From assembly GCA_020726505.1 (NCBI GenBank), contig JAHLEZ010000009.1, positions 1,922,001 through 1,986,000 of the forward strand: 64,000 nucleotides of DNA. The letters are read 5' to 3'. The notes under the pieces were generated by a model. It worked only from the letters and a program-made list of their open reading frames with translations, did no database searches and had not been told where the DNA came from. The translations under genes and the position numbers were made by a program. The stretch comes from Leptodontidium sp. MPI-SDFR-AT-0119 (Eukaryota > Ascomycota > Leotiomycetes > Helotiales > Leptodontidiaceae). Below are positions 33,923 to 46,936 of this stretch, piece after piece (position 1 is the stretch's first letter; each line of letters starts with the position of its first letter).

Positions 33923-36900
33923 ATAGTTATAAGCCCCGTGACGAAGTTATTAAGTTAGTATTCTTCCTTTTGTGCTTTATAGATCTAAGTAAAGCTATTA
34001 ACGTAAGATTAGTAAGTGACAAACGACTTCGGCGCTCTCCACTTATTAACAAGTGCAGTTCACACCGCCATTTTCCCCTTAACCTCTCTAGAAAAGGTTA
34101 AATCGAGTACCCGCACTCGATATTCTCTTCTCCTCTTTAATAAATCTATTAAAGCCTTGAGAGAGCAACCCTCTCTTCGCCATAGTAGACTCAACTTTAG
34201 TCTCCTCCTTTAACAATCGAACGCCGCTTAACTATGACAGGCAAATATAGACTCTATAGTACTAAGCCTTTAAATCCTTCTGTATCTTCTATAAGGTATA
34301 GACTTTAGTTAATCTAGAACTACTAGTCGCTCCAAATATTCTCGAAAACGAGCCTTAAGCACAAACGATCGACTAAGTAAAGGCATAATAGGACAAGGAG
34401 GCTCTCGATTTCAACTTTAGGGAGTAAGTAAAGTGAGATAAAGACTAACGAGCACCCGATCTCAAGGGACTCAAACTAAGTGTAACACTTCTTATACTAT
34501 CTAACGTTACTATAGTTACTCTAATATATATTACCCTAATAAGGGAGTATACTGTGAAACACGTATAATAGTTAGAAAAGGCTCAGGCTTATAAAGTAAT
34601 ATACAAGTGGATTTAAGAGACAGTTGATCCTTCGATCTACTAAAGTACTGTTCGAGAATGTGAGATTGAGGAAGAACAGAGAGCGAAAGAGTAACCCGAC
34701 AAGATGACGGACGAACTAAACAACTTATAATCTTAGACTCTATAAATACTCCTTAAGGTATTAAAGAGAGACTACGCCCCTTCGGAAACAAGTAGCCTTA
34801 CTAAAGCTCAAGCTAAATATAGAGAGAAGCTCGAAATCGTCAAAATAAGACGAGTCAATCTTAAGGTGTAAATTCAAGAGTAACGATTAGCCTACTAAGA
34901 TGCCTTATTATATGACATTCCAGACGTCAAGGGCCCCTTAGTGATCATTAACTTTATTAAGGCAGTACAAGAGAAGCTCACACCTAAATAGGCTCGCGAA
35001 CGACTGTCTGAGGTCCTTAGAAATAATACTCTTAGAGTTATTCACAAGTACACGTTACTTTAATATATTAATTAATTATTAGCGCTTAACGAAGAGTCTC
35101 TAACGGCTACCGGAAGAAATAAGACAGTTAGATTGTATACTACACTTAAAGGGAGATCAGATGCTCTAGGAGCACTACTAGTATTAAGGACTCCTTTACT
35201 AAATACCTTGATTAACACCTGCCCCTACAAGGTAAGCTCTCACTAACACAAGGCGATCGAGTGTTATAGACTTCGATATTACTACGACGGCTCAACTAAG
35301 GACAAACTGCGTAACCTACTGTCTACGGAGGAAATCAAGGAAACCCGAATTAAACTTAAAAAGGAGTTTCCCGACCTTAAGCGAGTAATCAGTAAGAAAA
35401 GGTAAAGACAAGTAGTGGTAAAGGAAATTACTAAGGAAACAACCTCCAGAAACTCCTCGTCCTCTCCGACAACTTTAGTAAAGGCCTTAGAGCTACCGAG
35501 GTATCCCGGCAATGTCAATATATATGTAATTAGTCCGGAGTTACTCGATAAGGCTCTCGCCACCTCTAGAATCTACGTTACTATCGATATAGATCGACAC
35601 CTACTCTTAGAGAGTACCTTATTTAATAACGGAGCCGCCACTTATTTAGTTAACTCGATTACTCTATTAAAGCCTAGAACCTTTGTCAAATTAATTAATA
35701 ACGACAGTATTAAAGCCAGAACGTCGAGCCTTATAATTAAGGGCCGAGGTACTCGTCTTTTTAAGGGTACTCTCTATAGCCCTGACGGACTAAACACTAA
35801 GGACTTGAGGCTTTTTAACGTCGCTGTCGTTAAAGGATTTAATATTAATATCATTTTAGAAGCTCGTTTATTATAGGCTAGAGTTTAATATAATGGGTTA
35901 GACTGTACGTTGTGCGTGAGATCAGCTGAGAAGAGTATTGTGTTAAAGTAATTAAAGCGATAGTTTAACTTAGTTTTCTTTAAATATAAGCCTTTTAATT
36001 ACTTTTTAGCTTCTATAACTGCTCATAACTCTTTGATTCGCCTAACTTATACCTTTTTGATATTCCTTACACTTCAAAGGAGTATCTGGCAAGGCTTTTA
36101 ATTAAGTCGACGATATTTAAGACTACGGCTAGACGACGCTAGGTTATAGTACTTATAGGTAGGGCACCTAAGGAAGGAAGCGTTAGAGAATTTAGTCAAA
36201 AATGCGCGCAACGTCGAGATCTTAGGCACTACTTAAATTAAGTGTAAAGAGTACTCTTTAGCTGTCGCGTAGTAAGTCGTTAGTCGGAGACCTTCGGAGA
36301 GAACAACTACCCGGCCTTTTTATCGCATTTCTTAGGACTTATTCGACTTCCCTGTCGGATTTGATAAGAACAGCTAGCTCTTATTAGTTAAAGACTAATA
36401 TAATAGGAAATTCTATAGATAGCTCTTAAAAAACAAAGGGTTAATCGCCGTCCTAGGAGCTCTTAAACCGTTTAAGGCGTGGACGAGACGTCAATTCGGA
36501 CTCTCGATTTACAAAATACGCCAAGATAACGATACCTCGGTTATAAGAATCAATAAATCAACTGAGTACGAAAAGTGGTATATAGAGAATAGTATTAATA
36601 TTAAGGGTACCCCTTTGTATACGCATTAACTTAATAGGGGAGCTAAGCGCGTAGGTAAGGAAATTATCGAAAAGTCTATTAAGATGCGCCTTTTAGTAAA
36701 CTTACTAAAGGAACTTTAGACAGAAGTAATTATAGCGGCAATTACTCTTTATAATATAAGTCTAGCTACTCGGAAAGGCTTTAAGAGTCTAAATAAGACT
36801 TTCTACACTTAGTTTAGGCAATATTTTCAGTACTATGACCCCAAGCTTATTTAGAAGCTCACTACCGATATACGACCTAACTAAAGTAATATATAAGCGT

Positions 36901-39850
36901 ACGGCTATAGAGCTTACTTTATAATTAAGGACTAAGAGGCTCTTTAATAAAGGAGAACATTTAAAGTCAACCTAAGAGTGTACCTTAGATACCTAGTAGG
37001 ATACGTCTCGTCTAATATATATAGGGTCTAAGTACCTTAATTATAGCGTGTAATAGTGACTCGGAACGTTGCTTTCAACGAATCCCTCTTTTATTCGGGC
37101 TCTCTAAACGTGGAGAAAGCGGTTAGCCAGCCGCGCTTAATACTGAGAGATCTTGCTGAAATGCTAGAAGAAAAGGAGGGACCCTAAGACACTAGAACCG
37201 ATATAATCAATCGACTAAGCGCACTTAACACACTAGAATTAATATTAAGTATTACCTTAGAAAAGGAATAACTAAGCTAAGTAATAAGTTCTATAGAAAC
37301 TACTGAGTTTGTAACCTCGGGGGTGCCACAGCCTTCGATTGAGCTTTTAACTACAGGGGTAAAGTAACTAATATTACCCCTAGAAAAGTTAGGATTAATA
37401 GAACTCGTTAGTAAAAACTCGGGGGTAAATTAACTAAGGAAGAGTGTTAGACTTCTTACTCACGAGTACCCTAATCAAGTCTTAAAACGAGTCGACAAAT
37501 TAAGACAGTTAGTGTCTTAGAGCACAACTAAGAGAGATGTCTTACGTAGTATACTAAACTTTAAGAGAGATGTGAGAGCTAAGCGCTAATTAATACTACA
37601 AGTTATTATATACTCTTAAAGGCTATACGACTAAGAGCGCGGTCTTAAGCGTCAGGGAGCACCCTTATAAAGTGCCGGCCCTAAGTAATTAGAAGCTCCG
37701 CCTTAAGTAATAAAGTACAAGGAGTATCTTAATTTATTAGACTCAAGGGAAGAATTAAGTATAGAGTAATACTTATTACTTCTGGCCCTAACTAACAACA
37801 ACTTACTTAAACCTTTACGGAGGAAGAGGGTAAAAGATCAAGCAACTGGCGACAGTCGAAAGACTCGAGTTAGTAATAATATAACGAAACTAAATCGAAG
37901 TGTCTACACAACAACTATTAGAGAACTAATTACGGAATCGTTAAACCTGTCGAGCAACCGTGAGTATTTAGAGGACTTTCTAGGGACCTTTTAGCCTAGT
38001 CAAGAACTAGTGTAAAGAGACGGGAAGGACTTAAGTACAATTTATATTATTATCTTAGCGTCTATTCTTAAGAATGTCGAAATTCGACAACCGGTTAATC
38101 TCCCACGAATACACTAATCCTAATTACTAAAGGACCCACTGAATTAGAGAGACCTTAAGGATCACCCTTTAAGAGAGTACTTCTGAGCCGACGTAATTAA
38201 GGAAATCACTAACTTAGAGTCGCGTAACTACTAGAGAGTCGTCAAATAAAGCTTCGCTACTAAACAACTAATACTATTAAAATAAGTGTTTCACGCTAAA
38301 GTCGATTCTTTAGAGTATTTGACTAAGTGTCACTCGCGAGTTGTTATTAAGGGAGACTTATAACCTGAAACGTTAATTCTCTTAATATATATAGTAACCT
38401 TAGCTACTCGTTCTTTTAGGACCGCTATAGTAATAACAGCTTAATTTAATTTAGAGATAATCTAATTTAATGTTATTAACGCCTTTATTAACGCTAAACG
38501 AAGCGAATCGAGTGCTCGCGTACGCTATTACTTACTAGATAGATTTAAATAAGACGGCATAATAATAGAGGTTAATCGTGCACTTTATAGACTTAAAGAC
38601 TCGCCAGTACTATAGTACGGAGACTTTACTAGAACTTTGTTAAGGTTAAGGTTGATCCCCTATAAGGAGGAGCCTTGTATCTTTATAAACGAGTAACGTT
38701 CAGTCTTTGTCATCTTTTATGTCGACGATATTTAAGTATTATACTACACTTTAGCCCTTAAAGACACTTAACCTTTTATTAACGGTTTAAATATAGTATA
38801 CGAGCTCACTAGAGGAGGACTAATAGAGTAGTTTCTAGGTGTTCGTGTTATTAGAGACTGTTAAGTAAAGACTATTTCTCTAATACACGACACTTATATT
38901 TAAAAGGTTACTCTATAATTTGACTTAATAAATAGAAATTGCCTAAGTACTCTACTACCTTAAGTTAAGCTACTAAAGAATTAAGGGCAAGTAACCTTAA
39001 TTCAAATTAAGGAGTATTAAGAGAAGATTAGCTTAGTACTTTACACGGCAATTATATTGCGCGTAGACGTTATATTTGTAACTTTAAGACTCTCTTACTT
39101 CTTAACTAACCCCTCTTTAGAGCACCTTGCGGCAGTCAATTAGACTATTCGTTACCTCTTCGGAACCCGATTTTTAGCGATCACTTATAGCTACAAGCTA
39201 CGCGACTCTCAGCTTATTATAGCCTCGGATACTTCTTTTACAGACGATCTCGATACTAGGCGTTCTTTTAATAAGTATATTATTATACTTTTTAGAGGAT
39301 TAATCTTATAGAAAGTAGCCTTATAAAATACAGTCACTACTTCGACTACTCAAGCTGAGCTATTAGGGGTTAAGTGTACGGCTAAGGAGATTATAGCTTT
39401 GTAACGTTTCTTTTAAGAACTACGCCTTAAGTTAGGGGAAATTTAGAAGATCTTCTGCGACAATTAATAAACGATTCAGTTAATTATTAGGGAAAATCAG
39501 CGCATCTCTACTAAGCTACGCCACGTTAATATTTAGAACATATAGTTGCGCCAGGAGTTTCAAAAGGGCACTTTTTCAGTCGAATATTTGCCTACATTAT
39601 ATGCCCGCTAATAGACTTATAAAGAACCTTTCTCGGCAAAAATTTGAGAGTTTTGTTGCTCTCATTAACTTAGTAGATGTTTGTGCTTAACTAGAGCAAC
39701 TTACTTTAGAAGCTTCGCTTTAAAGTAGGCTTTTATACACGTTCTTTACTTTTCCTTTATTTTTCTTATGTATTTGTTATTCCTTTATAAATTCTCTTAT
39801 TATTTGATTTACTTCGAGAGCAACTGAGCTCGGGGGTAAAATTCACGGCA
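33923..39850 (+). mobile_element. Copia element B, plus strand (LTRs not resolved)
   Basis: A second Copia in opposite orientation to element A. The coding order on the plus strand is gag, protease, integrase, RT and RNase H. I could not find matching LTRs or a TSD, so both ends are approximate. The left end coincides with the truncation of the Copia A LTR, suggesting insertion or rearrangement there. It is the most thoroughly decayed of the large elements together with Gypsy 1. Confidence 0.7.
34235..39610 (+). pseudogene. Copia B gag-pol remnant
   Basis: Gag from about 34235 (MTGKYRLYSTKPLNPS) to 35400. Then a 153-codon open stretch 35415-35876 with the fungal Copia protease-region wording NNGAATYLVNSITLLKP, GRGTRLFKGTL and NINIILEARLL. 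Integrase about 36300-37100. RT about 38440-38960 with the YVDDI box at 38716-38730, and RNase H 39060-39600 with TYSYKLRDSQLIIASDTSF. The YVDD box is intact, but stops (TAG mainly) occur throughout. Confidence 0.78.
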
Positions 39851-40829
39851 TTTAGAAGATTCAATTACTCTCAACGGTTGTTCGATTCCACGGCAAAAAG
39901 CAGCACAAGAAAGTAGTTATAAGGGGACACTTAGTTATTTAGAGGTTCTTAAGCCTCGCCGAACACAAAACGAGTAACCTATTGAATTAGAAGGCCCAAA
40001 ACCTCCTGAACTAAGTCACTTAACACACTAGCAATCACTTTAATAAGCTCCTTAACACGAGCAGCCTGAGCCTCTTACTCTAGTGTGAGAGTAACTCCAC
40101 GGGGCTTATTGGCCACTATAGCCCGAAAAGCAGTAAGACCAGCACTAACGCCAGCGGCCGCAATAGTAGCTCCACTAGCTCCACCTACAGCTACAGCAGG
40201 AGCAGCAGCCGCAGGAGCAGCAGGAGAAGTAGCTGTAGGAGTAGCAGGAGTCTCTTCACCACCCTCTAATTCAGAGGAGGAATCGAAGTAGAGAGTAGCC
40301 GAGGCCGCACCTAAAGCACGACTGGCAGAACTAGTTGCTCCACCGGCAGCTCCACTAATAACAACGTAACCCTTGAGGGCCACAAAAACCGGAGCTCTTA
40401 ACCGCTTAAGCTCCTGAAGAAATCAGTAATTACACATTAAAAAGGAGAGTAACTAAGGAATTTACCTTCTCTCTAATATTATTTAATAACGCCGCCTTAT
40501 AAACGACGAAGGGGGCCTGGGCAGTAGCGGGAGTAACCTTGCAGGAGTGGCCCGAGGCGCACGCAAAGTAGCGAGTACCCCGACTAACAACATCAAAGCA
40601 CTCGCCGGTGCTTTTAGTTTGGAGGGCGCCATTGATATAACTTAAACAAACAACCGCACGCTCAGCTCCCTTGACACGAGGAGCACGAGCACGAGTAACA
40701 GGAGCAGCCGCAACAGCTCTCTTTGGAGCAGGAGTAGCCTTTAGAGCCTTCTTGGCATCCTTCTTCTTCCTCGCTTACTACAGTTAACAATGTTCAAATC
40801 AACACACAGCCCCAAAATCAACGATTAAC

Positions 40830-41138
40830 TGTAACATGAGCCTTAGGCTCTATGTAATAGGAGGTACTAATGTAGTAAGAGGTACATAAGTACCAAGGGA
40901 CAAGAGACGGGGAACTCCGACTTAATAGAGAACTCCGAATAGGTGGACAACTCCGAATTAGAAGAGGAGTCTAGTATATATACTAGACTTAGTCACCTCC
41001 TTGGAAGGACAAGCTTGAGTTTAATCTCTGAACGCTAATCTGTACTTCCACTTAGCAATCTACACACATTATCGCCTATTACTTGTTCTGCCATACTATG
41101 ATCCCTCCTACTGCCCTCTAACGGCATCGACTATTACA
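40830..41138 (+). repeat. Gypsy 2 5' LTR with palindromic TATA box
   Basis: Contains three AACTCCGA boxes with exact 18-bp spacing (40913, 40931, 40949) immediately upstream of a 22-bp perfect palindrome with a TATATATA-like core (40968-40989). This is a plausible upstream-element plus core-promoter arrangement for the element's transcript. Confidence 0.9.
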
Positions 41139-41174
41139 ATTCTCAAGCTTCTACCCTACAGGGCCGATCCCAAT

Positions 41175-42473
41175 ATGTCAGATCAGGCAACCCCAGAAGT
41201 CAATATAGCTGCCGACTTAGCCCAGCTTCGCAGAGACGGCCGAATTCTTAATTCGCAAGAACTTAAGGAACTTAGTGCTAGGGTCAAGGCCCTAGAGGAA
41301 ATGGCTAAGCTGGAAGACCGCCTTAAAGTATTAGAAAATCGGAAGCGACTCAGGTCAGATGATCCTGAAGACAATCAGCCAGAATCCCAGCCAGAACACC
41401 AACCTGAGCATTCTATGGGACCTCCTAGCTCCCTCGGACGCTACTTAGTTATTCGCCCTTCAATTGAGCTTGATGAATCAGAATCAAGCTCCTCAGAGAC
41501 TATATAACGCCCACACAAGCGACGACGCTACGTCAAAGGGATCAAGGTCACCCCCGGCTATATTCTTAAAGTTAGCTCTAGCCTCCGAGAGTGGGGAGAC
41601 TGGAAACGGGATATTAAACGCGTGTTTGAAGGAGACCCCGATACTTATTAGAAGGGAGCTCAGAAGATCCTTAAGGCCCTTGACTACTTGGACTCGAACC
41701 TGAAATCACTATAGTATACGTATAGTGAACAGAAGGGAAGTGCCAGGAAGTGGCCTATATTCGTCAATTGGACCCGTGATAATATCCAGAATGGCTAGAA
41801 TGTTATTTTTACTCTATACGAACAGCTCAACTCGGCAAGACAGATTCCTGATAGGTCACTAGTCCAATTTAACGCCTACCTATCGGCAATTGAGCGAGAC
41901 CTACCCTAGCAGGACGAGAAAACCTCAGCTATGACATTTTATTCTAAGCTCTCAAAGGAGCTTAAGAGATAGTTTCAAACTTCAGATATAGCTATCCCTG
42001 AGACTAGGGCTCAGTGTGTAGCTGTAGCGCAGCGAGTATAAGAAGGACTGCACGGCACCGAAGGAAGAAAGGACTTCTAAGGCTATTAGGACTACCGAAG
42101 TTCGGAGAAGAACCCTAGGAGCTAGGACCGTACGGCTGGCTCGAAATACCCTCGAACTGACTCGCGAAGGGACCGCAAGGACCGTTACCATACGGGCCAC
42201 CGGAAAGAGGAACGACATACCTCGGAAAAGCCTCGGGAAAAGCATCTTACTATTACTTGTTACACCTGTAATGAACCCGGCCACTATTTTACTAATTGCC
42301 CCAAACGGAAGGACTATAAGGAACGACATCAAAAGGCCAAGATCTAGTCAGCTCAGCGAGCTAAGTCCGAGGCTAGCAGCCGGCAAAGCCCTAGCCCCTA
42401 CCTAGAAGATCCTCGCACTAGCTCAGAGGAGCCTCGAGCTCTCAGTGACTCCGATTCCAACGACTCTTTAAAC
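41175..42473 (+). pseudogene. Gypsy 2 gag
   Basis: Starts MSDQATPEVNIAADL 37 bp after the LTR. An N-terminal coiled coil (ELKELSARVKALEEMAKLEDR) is followed by a capsid-like region and a CCHC zinc knuckle CYTCNEPGHYFTNC at about 42260-42300. About ten TAG stops, each where Trp or Gln is expected; otherwise the frame is continuous, so the gene is decayed by point mutation, not by indels. Confidence 0.85.
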
Positions 42474-42499
42474 TAGGACGGTTCTATCAGGACCTTACA

Positions 42500-45400
42500 G
42501 TGGAACCAACCCAGCCTATCAGGGTCATTCAAGCCTTTACCACATACGGTATCGTGTCACTACTGTCACACGCTATACCGGTACAGGTTAGAATTGATAC
42601 GCATGCCGAAGTGGACCTCGTTGATATTAAGCTGGTCCAGCAGCTTGGCCTAAAACCTTGTCGGAATGCCAACCTACCGATTCTACAGGCCATAAATCAG
42701 CAAGAACTACTAACTTATGGAGCTTATAACTTGCGGCTAGAGCTTACGGATAGGTATGGCACCCGCAAGACTACGTTGCGTCCGTACTTAGCCGTCAACC
42801 GAGACCAAGGGGATTCTCAAATCTTACTAGGAATGCCAGCTTTAAACGAGCTTAAAATCCTAGTGGACTGTGAGTTCTACCAATGGGAATACAAGGTTAA
42901 GAAGACTAGTATTCGAGTCGACTCTTACTAGCGTTTCCAAAAGCGGAGTAGGGGAGCCAAAATATATGCCTTAGTAGAAGTCAATCACTTACTACGGCAT
43001 GAGTCCACCCAACAAGATAACGAGCTCCCTGATTGTCTAAAGGATTACCTTGACGTCTTTTCCAGCTCAAATGCCAAGAAGTTAACACCGCACCGTAATA
43101 TCGACCTGGCTATTGAGATTTAGCCGGGGAAGGAGCCTCTATACGGACCTATTTATCCCCTATTACCCCGAGAACTAGCCGCACTAAAGGAATTCTTAGA
43201 GGAAAACTTGGCCAAAGGATTTATCCGGGAATCCAAGAGCCTAGCTAGCGCACCTATCCTATTCGCACCTAAGAAGGATAGTAGCCTACGGCTTTGCGTA
43301 GACTACTGAGGTCTTAATGCTATTATAGTCAAAAACCGGTACCCATTACTACTGATCACTGAGATCATAGACCGAGTCACAGGGGCCAAGTACTTTAGCA
43401 AAATCGACCTCAAGGACGCCTATTACCGCCTTAGAATCAAGGCAGGAGACGAGTGGAAGACTGCCTTTCGGACGCGTTACGGACACTACGAATTCCTAGT
43501 TGTACTTATAGGTCTTACGAATGCCCCTGCTACCTTCCAAGCCTATATTAACAAGGCATTATAGGGGCTAGTGGACGACTTTTGTATCGTTTATTTAGAC
43601 GATATACTAGTGTTCTCGAAGACCAAGGAGGAGCACGACTAGCACTTACAGCAAATCTGTTAGCGCCTTTAAGAAGCCGAGCTATACGCTAAGCATTTAA
43701 AATGCTAGTTCTACCAACAGGAAATCGAATTCTTAGGCTTTATTATTAACACTCAAGAGATATATATAAATCCTAAACGAATTCGTACAATTAAGGAATA
43801 AGAAAGCTATCCTCCGAAGACTTATCGGGACCTGCAAGTCCTGCTTGGATTTTGTAACTTTTACCGACGATTTATTAAAGGTTACTCGGCTATAGCTCGA
43901 CCCCTCACCTCTTTACTTAAGGGCAGTAAGGACGGCCGTAAATCAGGTGACTTCAGTAAGGCTTAGGGGAGCCTATTACAGTAGGCCTTTCTAAAACTAT
44001 TAGGTGCTTTTTAGACTACACCCCTACTACGACATTATAACCCCGAATTAGCTATCCGTCTTGAGACTGACGCCTCAGACGTAGCCCTAGGGGGAGTGTT
44101 GTCCTAGTTACAGCCTGACACAGTTAAATGGCACCTAATTGCCTTTTTTTCAAAGCAATTTAAGGGGGCTGAACTCTATTACTCAACCCCTAATAAAGAG
44201 CTTATAGCAATTGTTAAATGCTTTAAGCACTAGAGACACTACCTAGAAGGAAGCTAACACTTGATTAAAGTGTGGTCCGATTATATAAACCTCCAAGGGT
44301 TTATGAAACAGCCCCGGATTAATGGCAGGCAGGCCAGATGGCTTGTTTACCTTACCCCGTATGACTTTATTATACGGCACCGGCTAGGGCTTTTAAACCC
44401 TACAGACGGCCCATCGCGGCGGCCGGATTACCTAGCCTAGAAAGGGCCCAGTCCAGTCCAGGATAACCTATTAGCAAGCAGGCTAGTAGGCTCATGTTCT
44501 GGCCTGTCGAAGCCAGTTAATCTGTCGAAGGCAGCTGGACCTGAATTGCCACTGCAGGACGCAGTAAAGTGCCGAGATACGGCAGATATCCCGCTATGTG
44601 AAATAGCGAAGTGTCAGCTATGTAAAGTAACTAGAAGGGCAGTACAGCCTGTGCCCGACCGTACTGAGGCAAGGCTTGATTTTAATTTCGCCACTTAGTT
44701 GTGTGGAAATACAGTTAGACCTACGCTCGACTATACTAAAGTGGGGTCTCGACCTACGCCCGACGTTACTGTGGCGGGGTTTAAACTACTATGTACAGAA
44801 GGTACCCATCCTAAGGCTGGCCACTTCATTAAGCTTGTAAAGATTCAAGCGGTTACTAGAAGGGGAGCCAGAAAGGCAGCTCAGGAAGAGCACCCCCCAG
44901 CTAAAGAAACAGCACCTAGTCTATTAGACCTGATTTTGAAGTCCTAGGGAACTGATCCCTTGTGTATACGGCTCAAAAAAGAGCTAAGTCTAGGCCAAGA
45001 AGGTAGTAGCCAGCGAGACCGCGGTTATAAAGGCGCTAGATTAGGTCAGGACCAAGAAGGTAGTAGCCAGCAAGGTTACGAAGGTCCTAGACTTGAGAAA
45101 CTGCCAGGCAGTAGCCAAGAAGGTAATAGCTATCAAAGAGTTAGCTATGAAGGCACTAGCCGTAAAGGCTATTCTCTTGACCGAGAAGGTCTACTGCGCT
45201 ATAAAGGGAGGGCTGTGGTCCCTACCTAGAAGGCGCTTATACAGGAGCTTTTGTACCTGTACTATAATGACTAGTTTGTAGGACACTAGGGTATTAATAA
45301 AACTAAAGAACTACTAGAACGGAAGTTCTACTAGCTAGGAATGGATTCTAATGTTAGAGAATACGTGACTTCGTGTTCTATTTACTAGAATATTGCTATT

Positions 45401-46534
45401 CCGAGGCACAAACCCTATAGTAAGCTTAAGCCTCTCCCTGTGCCTGAACGGCCTTAGTAGGAGGTCTCACTTGACTTTATTACCTAGCTCCCTAGATCGT
45501 ACATAGGAACAGCTGAATATGACGCTATCTTAGTAGTAGTAGATCGCTATACTAAAATGGCCAAATTCATACCTATAACTACCGACTTGGCTGCTCCTGA
45601 ATTTGTAGCCTTATTCCATGAGAATATCGAACTTAAGTATAGTTCCCCACGAGGAATAGTCTCTGACCGAGATACTAGAATCACTTCTAAGTTTTGGGCC
45701 GAAGTATACACTTACTCTCTTATTAAACAAAAGCTTAGTACAGCCTTTTACCCTCAAACGGATGGCCAAACCGAAATCCTAAACCGAATACTCGAAAACT
45801 ACTTGCGAGCCTATACTAACCTCGAGCAGATGAATTGGGCTAAGTTATTGCCTAGCGCCGAGTTCGCGTACAACAACAGCCGAAGCTTTAGCACCAAAAT
45901 GACCCCTTTTAAGGCCCTATACAGTTACGACCCTGAGTTACGGATTAATATTAGCCCTAAGGACAGCGCTACTAAGGGTGAGGCACTAGCAGCACACGAC
46001 CGAATCACACGCCTCACCGAACTACGAGAGCAACTTCGAGAGCACCTACTACAGAGCCAGGAACGACAAGCTAAATACTACAACTAGCGGCACTAGCCCA
46101 AACTATTTAAGCGAAGAGATTTAGTCAAGCTATCGATTAAGAACCTCCGGCTTAAAGACAAAAAACTGCAGCCAAGATAGATTGGCCCTTTACGGATACT
46201 CGAACGAATCGGCTCTCAGGCTTACCGGCTAGCCTTACTAGCGAAATACGACCGCCTACATGATGTCTTCCCTGTACAAGCTATCGAGGAATACAAACCG
46301 AGGGCCGGACAGTCGCTACTGCCTATGCCTGATCTGGAAGACGAGGAAGAGTGGGAGGTTAAGGAAGTAAAAGATAAGGCTAAGCTAAAGGGAGAAGTAC
46401 ACTATTTAGTTAAGTGGTAAGGCTGGCCTATAGAATATAACCTCTAGGTCCCTGAGGAGGACATAGGGAATGCCAAGGAGGCTGTTTAGAAGTTTGAGAA
46501 GGCCAGGCGAGCAAAGGAGACTAGAAAGCACTAA
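42500..46534 (+). pseudogene. Gypsy 2 pol: protease, RT, RNase H, integrase, chromodomain
   Basis: The protease-region frame 42500-42931 is open (VRIDTHAEVDLVDIKLVQQL; the family has DSGA(D/E)). RT 43140-43760 keeps the VYLDDILVFS box at 43590. RNase H about 44070-44400 (ETDASDVALGGVL). The integrase core 45557-46087 is open for 176 codons, with VSDRDTRITS, FYPQTDGQTE and NNSRSFSTKMTPF. The chromodomain 46380-46500 reads HYLVKW.GWPIEYNL.VPEED, where dots are TAG at Trp. One TGA at 43308 replaces an Arg codon (CGA). An unusual repeat-bearing linker lies between RNase H and integrase. Confidence 0.88.
44990..45170 (+). repeat. Degenerate ~55-bp tandem repeats in Gypsy 2 pol linker
   Basis: Three imperfect units, each beginning AAGAAGGTA(G/A)TAGC, encode a repeated pattern close to QEGSSQ..GY.G.RL. 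They sit in frame between KKELS and LLRYKGRAVVP, where related Gypsy proteins have only a short linker. This is an in-frame expansion in the element. Confidence 0.75.
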
Positions 46535-46627
46535 GGCTGTCACTCTTTTTCCCACTAGGTTTTAATGAGGACAGTAGGAGCTACTCTTAGTTACTTGTGG
46601 ACGAGTAACCTTAGGAAGGGGGATAGT

Positions 46628-46936
46628 TGTAACATGAGCCTTAGGCTCTATGTAATAGGAGGTACCAATGTAGTAAGAGGTACATAAGTACTAAGGGACA
46701 AGAGACGGGGAACTCCGACTTAATGGAGAACTCCGAATAGGTGGACAACTCCGAATTGGAAGAGGAGTCTAGTATATATACTAGACTTAGTCACCTCCTT
46801 GGAAGGACAAGCTTGAGTTTAATCTCTAAACGCCAATCTGTACTTCCACTTAGTAATCTACATACATTGTCGCCTGTTACTTGTTCTGCCATACTGTGAT
46901 CCCTCCTACTGCCCTCTAACGGCATCGACTGTTACA
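46628..46936 (+). repeat. Gypsy 2 3' LTR
   Basis: 309 bp, partner of 40830-41138. Same AACTCCGA triplet and the palindromic TATA box at 46766-46787. Confidence 0.95.

Larger units (their letters stand above)
40830..46936 (+). mobile_element. Gypsy element 2 (chromovirus), inserted in an intron
   Basis: 6107-bp element with 309-bp LTRs (40830-41138 and 46628-46936, TGTAAC..TTACA), a perfect TSD TTAAC (40825-40829 and 46937-46941) and a purine tract AGGAAGGGGGATAG before the 3' LTR. Gag, protease, RT, RNase H, integrase and chromodomain all remain legible. The LTR pair differs at 12 sites, all transitions in CpA/TpG context. It is younger than Gypsy 1, whose LTRs and catalytic residues are far more decayed. 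Confidence 0.95.
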
